From Georgenia satyanarayanai (GTDB taxonomy: Bacteria; Actinomycetota; Actinomycetes; Actinomycetales; Actinomycetaceae): 64,000 bases of DNA. Positions within the stretch are counted from its first letter, which is position 1. Every line of letters begins with the position of its first letter. The position numbers and the translations under genes were made by a program. Below the pieces are notes generated by a model. The model saw only the letters and a list, made by a program, of their open reading frames with translations. It was not told the origin of the DNA and ran no database searches. The stretch covers positions 1-64,000 of the forward strand of contig NZ_JAMBNZ010000004.1 of NCBI RefSeq assembly GCF_023715365.1. Direction: 5' to 3'. Positions 1-8,536 of this stretch are shown one piece after another.

Positions 1-912
1 TCAGTACAGGGCGCTGGCGAGGTTGCGGCGGGCCTCGGCCACGAGGGGGTCGGTGCTGCCGACGATCTCGAAGTACTCGACGACGCGCTTGCGCGCCTCC
101 TCGCGATCCTCACCCGCCGTCGCCCGGACGACGGCGATGAGCCGGTCGAAGGCGGCCTGCGGCTGGCCCGCAGCGACCTCGGCGTCGGCCGCCGCGAGGT
201 GGGCGGCGACGTCGGTGAGGGGCGCCCCCTCGGCGTCGGCGACGGCCTGCAGGCCACCGGCGCTGGCGGTGCGGATGATGAGCTCGACCTGCGCGAGCGC
301 CGCGGTGGCCTCGTGGTCCGCCGGGTTCTCCTGGAGCGCGCGGCGGTAGGCGTCGGCGGCGGCCGCGTAGTCCTCACGCTCGATCGCCTCCAGCGCCTCC
401 GCGTGGAGCGGGGGCAGCGGGGGCTCCTCCGGTGCGGCGGGCTCCTCCTCGGCGTCCACGCCGCTCACCGTGCCGGTGACCCCGGCCTGACCGGCGACGC
501 GCAGCAGCTCCTCGAGGACGGCGCGCAGCTGCTCCTCGGGGTAGTCGCCCTGGTACAGCGGGACGGGCTGGCCGCGGACGATGGCGACGACGGTCGGCAC
601 CGCCTGCACCTGGAAGGCCTGGGCGATCTGCGGGCTGGTCTCGACGTCGACCCGGGCGAGCTGGAAGCGCCCGGCGAAGTCCGTGGCCACCTTGGCGAGC
701 ACCGCGGAGGGGCCGCCGGCGTACGCGGCCGACACCTCCACGACGACCGGCACCTGCATCGACAGCTCGACGGTCTCCTGGAAGGTCGCCTCGGTGACAT
801 CCACGACGATCGGCGCGTCCGTGGCGGCACCGGCCGGTGCCGCCGGCTGCGGCGGGCGCGCCAGGGCTGACAGGTCAACGGCTCCGTGCAGGTTGATCGA
901 GGGCTGGCTCAT
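1..912 (-). CDS. cnoX: CnoX/YbbN-like thioredoxin-fold TPR co-chaperone
   Basis: The 303-residue product has a thioredoxin-like domain at about residues 35-145 followed by TPR-like helices at about 180-303, the architecture of the CnoX/YbbN holdase family, which protects proteins from oxidative damage and hands them to GroEL or DnaK. The place where a CxxC active site would sit (about residues 61-70, SAAYAGGPSA) has no cysteine, so a redox role is unlikely. The ATG at 912 is chosen because the reading frame upstream of it is Arg/Ser/Pro-rich shadow sequence and homologues begin just before the thioredoxin fold. The gene stands alone, 40 bases downstream of a lipoprotein gene on the same strand. 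The family call is secure; the cellular role is inferred. Confidence 0.85.
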   Translation of the reverse strand: MSQPSINLHGAVDLSALARPPQPAAPAGAATDAPIVVDVTEATFQETVELSMQVPVVVEVSAAYAGGPSAVLAKVATDFAGRFQLARVDVETSPQIAQAFQVQAVPTVVAIVRGQPVPLYQGDYPEEQLRAVLEELLRVAGQAGVTGTVSGVDAEEEPAAPEEPPLPPLHAEALEAIEREDYAAAADAYRRALQENPADHEATAALAQVELIIRTASAGGLQAVADAEGAPLTDVAAHLAAADAEVAAGQPQAAFDRLIAVVRATAGEDREEARKRVVEYFEIVGSTDPLVAEARRNLASALY

Positions 913-952
913 CGGTGTCCTTGCTGTGTGCGGTGAGGTCCTGACGACGACG

Positions 953-2011
953 TTACCCCTCGCCGCCGTCCTCCTCCTCATCCTCGGGGGGCCGCTCGCT
1001 CTCGCCGACGTTCGCGAGCACCTGCGTCGCGCCGAGGACGGCGACCGGCTCCTCGCTGCCCTCGGGGGGCACGGAGAACGCGACGGGGACGAGGTAGTGG
1101 GCGCCTGCCTCGTTGTCGATGCGGGGGTCCTGCTCCATGAGGATGCCGAGGTCCCCGCCGGCCTCGAGGGTCGAGCCCTCGACCGTGCGGCGCAGGGTGA
1201 GGCGCGCGTCGATGACCCCGACGACGAGGGCGCCGCCCTCGGCGGTCTGCATGGCCGAGACGGAGCCCTCACGCACCTCGTAGCTCGCGCGCACCTCGCC
1301 GGCGACCTCGACGGTCTTCCGCAGGGCGGAGATGATCTCGGCGTAGCCGGTGCGGAAGGGGTCCTCGGCGAAGAGCGCGGAGACCTCGCTGTCCGGGTCG
1401 GCCAGGAGCTCGGCGTAGCGGGCCACCGTCTCCTGCGGGGTGGCGACCAGCCCCTCGGCGTCGGGCGCCAGCTGGGGGCTGCCGGCGTCGGGGCGCGCGG
1501 TGCTCGGGGTCTGCGCCCCCGGCAGCAGCGTGGTCCAGAACCACAGCTTGTACTGGCTGCGGGCGTCGTCCTGGGTCAGGACGAGCAGGAGCGGCAGGTT
1601 CGCGTCGTCGGGCACGTGGGAGACGACGTAGAGCGAGCGGGGCCACTCGTCGGTGGCGGCGACGACCTCGACCTGGCTGTTGGTCGTCAGCGGGGTGGGC
1701 GTGCGCTCCCCGTCGGAGGCGGCGCTGAGGCGGTACTCCGCCTGGCGCATCGCCAGCGCGGGGCCGGTGACGCGGTCGGTGAGCAGGTCGGGGTCGAGCG
1801 CGGCGTCGGCCTCGTCGACGGTCTCCTCGACGTCGGCGAGGATCCGCTCGATGCGGTCCTCGTCGAGCACCGGCAGCGGCGCGGTGGCGGCCGGCTCGGG
1901 CGCGGGCTGCGGGACATCCTCCGCGCAACCCGCGAGGAGCAGCGCGGTGACCGCGGCGCCGGCGGCAAGCCGGGCTCCCCTGTGTCGGGGGTGGGGGGTG
2001 GCGCCGGTCAT
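953..2011 (-). CDS. secreted lipoprotein of unknown function
   Basis: This 352-residue protein begins with a lipoprotein signal peptide: a basic N-region, a hydrophobic stretch and a lipobox LLLAGC with Cys29 as the lipidated residue. The mature part is about 320 residues of mixed alpha/beta character with no motif I recognise, and it ends in an acidic tail of Glu and Asp. Its ATG overlaps the TGA of the upstream membrane-protein gene in an ATGA arrangement, so the two are translationally coupled and probably work together at the outer face of the membrane. No enzymatic function can be assigned. Confidence 0.8.
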   Translation of the reverse strand: MTGATPHPRHRGARLAAGAAVTALLLAGCAEDVPQPAPEPAATAPLPVLDEDRIERILADVEETVDEADAALDPDLLTDRVTGPALAMRQAEYRLSAASDGERTPTPLTTNSQVEVVAATDEWPRSLYVVSHVPDDANLPLLLVLTQDDARSQYKLWFWTTLLPGAQTPSTARPDAGSPQLAPDAEGLVATPQETVARYAELLADPDSEVSALFAEDPFRTGYAEIISALRKTVEVAGEVRASYEVREGSVSAMQTAEGGALVVGVIDARLTLRRTVEGSTLEAGGDLGILMEQDPRIDNEAGAHYLVPVAFSVPPEGSEEPVAVLGATQVLANVGESERPPEDEEEDGGEG

Positions 2012-3300
2012 CGTCGCTCCTCTCCGTCGTCGTCCATGGGCAGGGTGGGTGGGGCGGGGGGGCCGGCGGTGCCGCCGAAGCCCCAGACCGAGCGCCACGA
2101 CGGCGGGGCGGGGGTGTATCCGTCGTCGTCCTCGGGTGAGCCGTCGCCGTCCGGCGTGCCTGCCGGCTCCTCAGGTGCGGACGCGGCCGGCACCGTGGGC
2201 TCGTGCGGCTCCGGCTCGGGCGGCTGCGGCGCGGCGGGCTCGGCCTGCGCGGCGGGCTCGGCCCGCTCGGCCACGAAGGGCTCGGCCTGCTCCGGCGCAG
2301 GCTCGACAGGCTCCGGCTCGGGCTCGTCGGCGAGGCCGTCGACGGTCGCCTCGGGTGCGAGGTCGCCGTCGGCAGTGGCCGGCTCCCACGCGCCGGTCAC
2401 GTCGTCGGGCGCGGGGGAGGCACTTGTGCCGTCGATGGGCCCGGCGCCTGCGACGTCCCTGTCCCCGGGCGCGAGCGGGACGGGCGGAGGCACCGCTCCG
2501 CCGTCGGCCTCGACCCGCTCACGGGCCAGCGCCTGCTCGAGCTCGCGGATCTGGCGGCGGGTGAGGCGCTCACCGGTGCCGGGGTCGGTGTCGGTGATGC
2601 TGCGCGCCGGCGTCGGGCCTTCCGCGCGGGCCGCGTCGCGGCGCTCCCGCTCGCGGCGGGCGAGGACGTCGAGCACGAGCATCGTCACGCCGGCCACGAG
2701 GGCGAGGACGCCGACGACGATCCCCGGGACGAGCCACGGGGTGCTGACCTGACGGTCCCACTCGAGCTCGATCTCCGGCGCGGGGCCGGTGCCGTCGGTC
2801 GCGGCGACAAGGCTCCAGCGGCCAGGGCTGTCGGACCAGCTGAGCTCCGCGGAACCGGTCGAGACGGTCTCCACGACCCACAGGTCCGAGCCGGCGGGGT
2901 CCGGAAGTCCGGGTGCCTCCTCCGCGGGCTCCTCGGCCGGGGCGTCGGTGGGGGCAGCCTGCGGGCCACCGGTGACGACCTCGGTGGTGAGCTCCTGCCA
3001 GGAGGACAGGCCCGTCACCCGGACGTGGCCGGCATCGCCGAGCCAGGCCTCGACCTCCGAGGTGCGCCCGATGGCGAGGACCACCTGCTCGTCGTCACCG
3101 GCCGTGGCACGCACGGTGACGTCGGGGCCGACGGCGTCGAGGACGCCGGGGCCGCTCACGATGACGGGCACGTCGGGACGCTCGCCGAGCGTGAGCGTCG
3201 CGGTGTCGGAGGAACGCACGACGACGGCTGCGATCACGGAGGCCACGATGACGAGCACGCCGGCCAGGGCGAGCATGAGGGGCAGTCTGCGTCGGGTCAC
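2008..3300 (-). CDS. two-TM membrane protein with long acidic Pro-rich cytoplasmic tail
   Basis: A 430-residue protein read from a GTG at 3300. Hydrophobic segments at about 7-28 and 189-214 bracket an extracytoplasmic domain of about 160 residues. After the second segment comes a tail of about 215 residues, first basic and Arg-rich, then a low-complexity Glu/Pro/Ala region. The arrangement suggests a membrane-anchored scaffold or envelope protein rather than an enzyme. The gene is the first of a two-gene operon with the lipoprotein (ATGA overlap at 2008-2011). The reading frame stays open for 1.8 kb upstream, but that part is antisense to the DivIVA-like gene and is a GC-rich artefact. Confidence 0.75.
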   Translation of the reverse strand: MTRRRLPLMLALAGVLVIVASVIAAVVVRSSDTATLTLGERPDVPVIVSGPGVLDAVGPDVTVRATAGDDEQVVLAIGRTSEVEAWLGDAGHVRVTGLSSWQELTTEVVTGGPQAAPTDAPAEEPAEEAPGLPDPAGSDLWVVETVSTGSAELSWSDSPGRWSLVAATDGTGPAPEIELEWDRQVSTPWLVPGIVVGVLALVAGVTMLVLDVLARRERERRDAARAEGPTPARSITDTDPGTGERLTRRQIRELEQALARERVEADGGAVPPPVPLAPGDRDVAGAGPIDGTSASPAPDDVTGAWEPATADGDLAPEATVDGLADEPEPEPVEPAPEQAEPFVAERAEPAAQAEPAAPQPPEPEPHEPTVPAASAPEEPAGTPDGDGSPEDDDGYTPAPPSWRSVWGFGGTAGPPAPPTLPMDDDGEERR

Positions 3301-3498
3301 GGGGTGCGGCTTCCTCCCAGGTGGGCGCGGGTGCGACGCCCCAGGATACGCCGCCCGTGGCGGGGGTCGCGTTATCAGGTTGTGACCAAAGTGCGACGAT
3401 CCCGCGTGGGCTCGGTATGGCCCCGGTCGCCCGTCGGGGGCCCCGGTTACGCTGACCCCGGCCCGCACGAGCGTGCCGACCCCTGAGCAGGAGGACAG

Positions 3499-5055
3499 AT
3501 GAGCGAGGACCAGTCCGTGTTCCCCGTGGTCATGCGCGGGTACGACCGCGCGCAGGTGGACCAGCGGGTGCACGCCCTGGAGACCGCGCTCGGCAGCGCC
3601 CGGCAGCAGGTGGAGGCGCTCGACGAGCGCACCATGCGGCTGTCCGGGGAGCTGTCCCAGGCACAGCGCGAGCTGCGCGAGCGTGCCCAGCCCACGTACG
3701 CGGGGTTGGGTGCGCGCATCGAGCAGCTGCTCCGGTCCGCGGAGGAGCAGTCCGCCGGTGTCGTCGACCGGGCCCGCGCGCAGGCGGCGCAGGCCGTCGC
3801 GACGGCGGAGCAGCGGGCCGCCGAGCTCACCGAGCGCGCGGAGTCCGAGACCGCCTCGCGGCTCGCCGCCGCCCGCCGCGAGTCCCTCGAGACGCTCGAG
3901 GACGCGCAGCGACAGGCCGGCTCCGCCCTCGAGGTCGCCCAGCGCACGGCCGAGGAGATCGTGTCCTCCGCCGAGCGGGAGGCGGCGCGCGTGCAGGAGA
4001 CCGTCCGCGACGAGGAGCAGCACCGCCGGGCCGACCTCGAGCGCGAGCTCGCGCTCACCCGGGCCACCGCCGAGCGGGAGGTCCTCGAGCTGCGGACCGC
4101 CGCGGAGGCCGAGGCCACCCGTCTTCGGTCCGAGGCCACCGCACTCCACCAGGAGGCGCACAACGTCCTCGAGCAGGCGCGCGCCGAGGCGGAACAGCTG
4201 CGTCACCGCGCCGAGCTCGCGGCCGCGACGCTGCGCGAGGAGACCGAGCGCGCCGCCGCCGCGGCCCAGGCCGAGGCCCGCGCCGCCACCACCGCGCTGG
4301 CCGAGGAGACCGAGCGCCGGGCCACCGACGCCGAGGCGCGTCTCGCCCAGGCCCTCGCCCGCACTGAGTCGGTCATCGCCGACGGCGACGCCGCGGCAGC
4401 CCGCCGGGTGGAGCAGGCGCGGGAGGAGGCGGAGCAGGTCCTCGCCGAGGCGCGCGCGGAGTCCGAGCGCCTGCTGCGCGAGGCCGCCGAGGCCGCGCAG
4501 AACGAGCGCGACACGCTCGCTGCGGAGATCGCCGACCTCGCCCGCCAGCGGGAGGACATCACCACCTACCTCAACGAGCTCCGCGGCGTCCTCGCCACCC
4601 GGACGCCCGCCGGACCCGCCACCCTCGCGGTGCCGGGGCTGTCGGACGACGCCGCGATCCATCATGACGCCGCCGACGCGGCCGACGGAAGCGCCGCCAG
4701 CGAGGCTGCCGCCGCCCAGGTCGCGACCGACGCAAGCGCCGCCGCCCAGGTCGCGGCCGGTGCGAGCGCCGCCGACGTGGCTGCGGCTCCCGGTGCGGAG
4801 GCGGCCGACGCCGAGGCAGGCGATGCCGCGGTGACGGACGCCGACGTCACGGCGGCCGAGGACGCGGACGTCGTCGAGGCGGCCGTCGTCGAGCAGGCCG
4901 ACGAGGTTGCGAGCGCTGTCGAGGACGTCGACGCGCCCGCGGCCCCCGAGGAGCCGGCCGGGGAGAAGTCCGAGCACGAGCCGCGGACCGAGGTCATGGA
5001 CGCCATCTCGGGCGAGACCGCCGTCATCCCCGCCGTGGAGGACGAGCGACGCTGA
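3499..5055 (+). CDS. DivIVA-like coiled-coil protein
   Basis: The 518-residue product starts with a DivIVA-type segment (about residues 8-45; VFPVVMRGYDRAQVDQRV), the part that binds curved membrane in DivIVA/Wag31 proteins. A very long coiled coil rich in Ala, Glu and Arg follows to about residue 365, and then an Ala/Asp/Glu low-complexity tail with short repeats of the AAQVA type. Such proteins organise polar growth or septum-associated complexes in Actinobacteria; this one is longer than ordinary Wag31 and may be a cytoskeletal paralogue. The ATG at 3499 has a good GAGGA ribosome site, and the gene ends before a strong hairpin. Confidence 0.8.
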   Translation: MSEDQSVFPVVMRGYDRAQVDQRVHALETALGSARQQVEALDERTMRLSGELSQAQRELRERAQPTYAGLGARIEQLLRSAEEQSAGVVDRARAQAAQAVATAEQRAAELTERAESETASRLAAARRESLETLEDAQRQAGSALEVAQRTAEEIVSSAEREAARVQETVRDEEQHRRADLERELALTRATAEREVLELRTAAEAEATRLRSEATALHQEAHNVLEQARAEAEQLRHRAELAAATLREETERAAAAAQAEARAATTALAEETERRATDAEARLAQALARTESVIADGDAAAARRVEQAREEAEQVLAEARAESERLLREAAEAAQNERDTLAAEIADLARQREDITTYLNELRGVLATRTPAGPATLAVPGLSDDAAIHHDAADAADGSAASEAAAAQVATDASAAAQVAAGASAADVAAAPGAEAADAEAGDAAVTDADVTAAEDADVVEAAVVEQADEVASAVEDVDAPAAPEEPAGEKSEHEPRTEVMDAISGETAVIPAVEDERR

Positions 5056-5059
5056 CGCG

Positions 5060-5099
5060 GTGTGGCCTTCGGGTCCCCCTGAGGACCCGAAAGCCACAC
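5060..5099 (+). terminator. hairpin after the DivIVA-like gene
   Basis: Arms 5060-5076 and 5083-5099 pair over 17 bases with one mismatch around a 6-base loop. There is no T-tract, as is usual for actinobacterial terminators. It lies 4 bases after the DivIVA-like stop codon. Confidence 0.7.
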
Positions 5100-5239
5100 C
5101 CAGTGGTGGACCCCACCAGGCCGGCACGGGCGAGCGCTCTTGGCTAGCCTGGACACGGCGCGAACGACTGCCGCCGCGAGCCGGGACGACCCGCTCGCCA
5201 GCACGACTACGGGGACGGCCCCGTCAGAAGGACCCGGCC

Positions 5240-6373
5240 ATGTCCACCGTCCGTTCCATCCTCACGCCCGCCGCCGTCGCGCGGCTGCTGCTCGGCTGGG
5301 GCGCCGTCCTCGCCCTCGCCCTGTCCGGCTCGCTCCTCGAACCGCCCGTCACCGGGCCGGTGCTCGTCACCGCGCTCACGGCCATCGTCGGCGTCGTCCT
5401 CGTGTGCGCCTTCGGTGTCGTCCACGAGGCCGAGCACCTCGCGCGCCGTCTGGGCGACCCCTACGGCTCCCTCGTCCTCACGCTCTCGATCGTCGTCATC
5501 GAGGTCATCCTCATCTCCGCCGTCATGCTCGGCCCGGGTGAGCACGCGACGATCGCCCGCGACTCCGTCATGGCCGTCTCGATGATCATCCTCAACCTGG
5601 TCATCGGGCTCGCGCTCCTCGTCGGCGGGCGCAGGCACGGCGGCCTCGCGCCCAACCGGACCGGCACCTCGCAGTACCACGCGATGCTCGTCGTCCTCGT
5701 CGCGCTCGCCTTTGCGGTCCCGGCCGTCCTCGGCACCGGCGGCGCGTACACGTCGGGGCAGGCGGTGCCCGTCGTCGTCGTCACGGTGGCGCTCTACGCC
5801 TTCTTCCTCGCCCGCCAGACCGGCGCCCAGGCCGGCGACTTCCGTGAGGTCACCCCGGGCGTGGTGCCGCACGAGGGCACGGCCGCGCGGACCGGTGTCC
5901 GCGCCGTCGTCGCCGAGCACCGCACCGAGCTCCTGCTGCGCGCCGGGCTGCTCGTCGCGACCGTCCTGCCGATCGTCCTGCTCTCCCACGACATGGCCGC
6001 CCTCCTCGACGACGGGCTGGGCCGGCTCCGCGCCCCCACCGCGCTGGCCGGTGTCCTCATCGCGATGATCGTCTTCCTGCCGGAGTCGATCACCTCCGTG
6101 CGGGCGGCCCTCGCCGGGGAGGTCCAGCGGGTGAGCAACCTCTGCCACGGCGCCCTGGTGTCCACGGTCGGTCTCACGATCCCCGCCGTCCTCGTCATCG
6201 GCATGCTCACCGGGCAGACCGTCGTGCTCGCCGAGTCGCCGGTCAACCTCCTGCTGCTGGGCGTCAGCCTGCTGCTCTCGGTGGCGACCTTCTCCGCGCC
6301 ACGCGTCACCGCCACCCATGGCGCGGCGCACCTGGCGGTCTTCGCCGTCTACGCCGTCGCCGTCATGTCCTGA
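5240..6373 (+). CDS. chaA: ChaA-like Ca2+(Na+)/H+ antiporter, CaCA superfamily
   Basis: A 377-residue integral membrane protein with about ten to eleven hydrophobic segments. It contains the two inverted alpha-repeat signatures of the calcium/cation antiporter superfamily: HEAEHLARRLGDPYGSLV near residue 60 and FLPESITSVRAALAGEVQR near residue 285, with conserved acidic residues that would bind the cation. It probably exchanges Ca2+, Na+ or K+ for protons at the cytoplasmic membrane. The ATG at 5240 follows a purine-rich GAAGGACC stretch. The gene is convergent with the GNAT gene, with only 6 bases between the stop codons. Confidence 0.85.
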   Translation: MSTVRSILTPAAVARLLLGWGAVLALALSGSLLEPPVTGPVLVTALTAIVGVVLVCAFGVVHEAEHLARRLGDPYGSLVLTLSIVVIEVILISAVMLGPGEHATIARDSVMAVSMIILNLVIGLALLVGGRRHGGLAPNRTGTSQYHAMLVVLVALAFAVPAVLGTGGAYTSGQAVPVVVVTVALYAFFLARQTGAQAGDFREVTPGVVPHEGTAARTGVRAVVAEHRTELLLRAGLLVATVLPIVLLSHDMAALLDDGLGRLRAPTALAGVLIAMIVFLPESITSVRAALAGEVQRVSNLCHGALVSTVGLTIPAVLVIGMLTGQTVVLAESPVNLLLLGVSLLLSVATFSAPRVTATHGAAHLAVFAVYAVAVMS

Positions 6374-6379
6374 CGCCGG

Positions 6380-6868
6380 CTAGCGGACCATACGGAGGTC
6401 GGCGATGCCGCCGAAGCGCTCCTCGACGCGACGCTCGTCGGTGAGGACGAAACCGTTGCGCTCGTAGAAGCGCTGGGCACGTTCGTTACCCTCGGCCACC
6501 CACAGGTAGGCGGGCGCGTCGCCGATCGCGTGCTCGAGGAGCGCCTGGCCGAGCCCCTGCCCGTGCCAGCGAGCGAGGACGTAGAGCCCCGACAGGAGGA
6601 GCGGCCGCACCTCCCCGGTGCCGGTGGCCTCGGCGCGGGAGAAGCCGACGAGCTCGCCGGTCTCCCGGGCCGTGCCCACCCACGTGGTGCTCGCGTCGGG
6701 GTCCTCCAGGCGCCTCGCCCAGCGGTCCGGACCCTCCTCCTCCATGCGGGCGTAGACGTGCTCCGGCACCTCCTCGGCGTAGGTCTCGCGCCAGGCGCGG
6801 ACGTGGAGAACGGCGAGCGCAGCGGCGTCGTCGGGACGCGCCGCGCGAATGTGGAGAGGACCGGCCAT
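6380..6868 (-). CDS. GNAT family N-acetyltransferase
   Basis: A 162-residue single-domain GCN5-related acetyltransferase. It has the beta-strand start (LHIRAARPDDAAAL), the acetyl-CoA pyrophosphate loop (ARWHGQGLGQALLEHA, about residues 108-123) and the C-terminal AQRFYERNGF motif. The substrate is unknown. A TACCGT hexamer ends 6 bases before the ATG at 6868, consistent with a leaderless transcript, which is why I prefer this start to one 15 codons upstream. Confidence 0.85.
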   Translation of the reverse strand: MAGPLHIRAARPDDAAALAVLHVRAWRETYAEEVPEHVYARMEEEGPDRWARRLEDPDASTTWVGTARETGELVGFSRAEATGTGEVRPLLLSGLYVLARWHGQGLGQALLEHAIGDAPAYLWVAEGNERAQRFYERNGFVLTDERRVEERFGGIADLRMVR

Positions 6869-6874
6869 GGGCAC

Positions 6875-6880
6875 ACGGTA
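6875..6880 (-). promoter_or_regulatory. candidate -10 element for a leaderless GNAT transcript
   Basis: On the minus strand TACCGT (consensus TANNNT) is followed by six bases and then the ATG. Transcription would begin at or within a base of the start codon. No -35 match is visible. Confidence 0.4.
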
Positions 6881-6956
6881 GGCCACCCGGTGCCCCCGGT
6901 TGCGGAGCATGCAGGCCGCGCCCACGCTGGCTCCTACCGCGACGACAGGAGTGACG

Positions 6957-8033
6957 ATGAACGACCGCCACGAGCCCGAGCACCCGAGCAAGCCGGACTC
7001 CCCCACTGACATCCGCAAGCCGTCGTGGGCGTACGTGCTGCGCAAGACGCTGCGCGAGTTCATCCGGGACGACTGCACCACTCTCGCCGCGGGCCTGACG
7101 TACTACGCGGTTCTCTCGATCTTCCCGGCGCTCATCGCACTGGCGTCGATCCTCGCCCTCGTGGGCCAGGGGGAGCAGGGCACCAGCCAGATCACCACGC
7201 TGCTGCAGGACACCCTTCCCGCGGACACCTACAAGCAGCTCGAACCGATCATCGACAGCATCACCAACGTCGGCGCCCCCGGGATCGGCCTGGTCCTCGG
7301 CATCCTCGTCGCACTGTGGACGGCGTCGAACTACGTCACCGCCTTCGCCAAGGCGATGAACAAGATCTACGAGATCCCGGAGGGGCGGCCGATCTGGAAG
7401 CTGCGCCCGTGGACCTACCTCCTCACCCTCATCCTCCTCCTGCTCGTCGCGGTGGCCATCGTCATCCTCGTGGTCAGCGGACCCGTGGCGCAGAGCGTGG
7501 GTGATCTCATCGGGCTCGGCTCGACCGCGGTGACCGTGTGGAACATCGCGAAGTGGCCGGTGCTGCTCCTCATCGTCATCCTCATCATCACGCTGCTCTA
7601 CTACGGCGCGCCGAACGTCAAGCAGCCGAAGATCCGGTGGGTCAGCATCGGCGCCGTCATCGCCATCGTCGTCGCCGCACTGGCGACGGTCGCTCTCGGC
7701 TTCTACGTCGCGAACTTCAGCAGCTACAACAAGACCTACGGCGCGCTGGCCGGCATCATCATCTTCCTCCTGTGGCTGTGGATCATGAACCTCGCGCTGC
7801 TCTTCGGTGCCGAGTTCGACGCCGAGCTCGAGCGGGGACGCGAGCTCCAGGCCGGGATCGAGGCGGAGGAGAAGATCCAGCTGCCGGCGCGCGACACCAA
7901 GGCTTCGGACAAGAAGGCCAAGCAGCACGAGGAGGACGTCGAGCGTGGCCGCGCGCTGCGGCTGTCCCACGGCAAGACCCAGGACGAGGACGCCGCCCGG
8001 TCCGACAGCCGTCGCTCGCAGCGCGAGGGCTGA
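6957..8033 (+). CDS. YihY/BrkB family (UPF0761) membrane protein
   Basis: A 358-residue member of the YihY/BrkB family, once misnamed ribonuclease BN. Residues 30-290 carry the family pattern: an amphipathic start (REFIRDDCTTLAAGLTYYAVL), about six membrane segments and the conserved GAEFDAELER near 290. A charged cytoplasmic tail rich in Lys, Glu and Arg follows to residue 358. The biochemical role of the family is not established, although transport or lipid-related functions have been proposed. The ATG at 6957 is preceded by an AGGAGTG ribosome site, better placed than the in-frame ATG at 6900. Confidence 0.85.
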   Translation: MNDRHEPEHPSKPDSPTDIRKPSWAYVLRKTLREFIRDDCTTLAAGLTYYAVLSIFPALIALASILALVGQGEQGTSQITTLLQDTLPADTYKQLEPIIDSITNVGAPGIGLVLGILVALWTASNYVTAFAKAMNKIYEIPEGRPIWKLRPWTYLLTLILLLLVAVAIVILVVSGPVAQSVGDLIGLGSTAVTVWNIAKWPVLLLIVILIITLLYYGAPNVKQPKIRWVSIGAVIAIVVAALATVALGFYVANFSSYNKTYGALAGIIIFLLWLWIMNLALLFGAEFDAELERGRELQAGIEAEEKIQLPARDTKASDKKAKQHEEDVERGRALRLSHGKTQDEDAARSDSRRSQREG

Positions 8034-8084
8034 CCGCGACCGGTGGCCGGCCGGCACCTCCGGCCGGCCGTCGGCGCGGCCGTC

Positions 8085-8090
8085 TACGCT
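8085..8090 (+). promoter_or_regulatory. candidate -10 element for a leaderless transcript
   Basis: TACGCT followed by six bases and then GTG at 8097. The spacing fits a leaderless mRNA, common in Actinobacteria, and supports the GTG as the true start. Confidence 0.45.
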
Positions 8091-8096
8091 GGGACG

Positions 8097-8522
8097 GTGA
8101 GCGACGAGCGCGACTGGGCGCGGCAGCGGCGGGAGGCCGCGGCCGTCCACGCCGACATGCTCGAGCAGCGCCAACGCGCTGAGCACGAGCGCGCTGCCCG
8201 GCTGCTCCGCGACTTCGCGGCCGTCGCCCGCGACCGGCTTCCGGCCGAGCCCCTGCGGGTGCGTGGCTACGGCGGCCGCGGCGAGGCCCGCAGCGCACTC
8301 ACCGGCTGGTACCTGCGGACCGACCGCTCCGCAGGGCTGAGCACCGACGGCGACTTCTACGTCCTCACCGCCCCGCTCGGCCTGCGTGAGCGGCTGCGCG
8401 GCGTCGCGCTGCAGCCCACCCCGCCACCCATGGTCCTCGGTGCCGGCGGCCGGGACGGGCAGTCCATCGACCTGCCGGACGCGCTCGAACGCCTGCTCCC
8501 CGGCTGGCGCACGCTCGGCTGA
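8097..8522 (+). CDS. conserved hypothetical protein
   Basis: A 141-residue soluble protein read from the GTG at 8097. The first 40 residues are a charged helix rich in Arg, Glu and Ala. The rest is a small alpha/beta domain with the segment RGEARSALTGWYLRTDR and no catalytic motif I recognise. It resembles small actinobacterial proteins of unknown function. It follows the yihY-like gene after 63 bases but probably has its own promoter. Confidence 0.7.
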   Translation: MSDERDWARQRREAAAVHADMLEQRQRAEHERAARLLRDFAAVARDRLPAEPLRVRGYGGRGEARSALTGWYLRTDRSAGLSTDGDFYVLTAPLGLRERLRGVALQPTPPPMVLGAGGRDGQSIDLPDALERLLPGWRTLG

Positions 8523-8536
8523 GCCGGGCGGGCCCC

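Noticed and set aside
3301-5127. N-terminal extension of the membrane-protein frame to 5127
   Set aside because: It is antisense to the DivIVA-like gene and shows repetitive Leu/Gly/Arg shadow composition. A GTG start at 3300 fits the first membrane helix.
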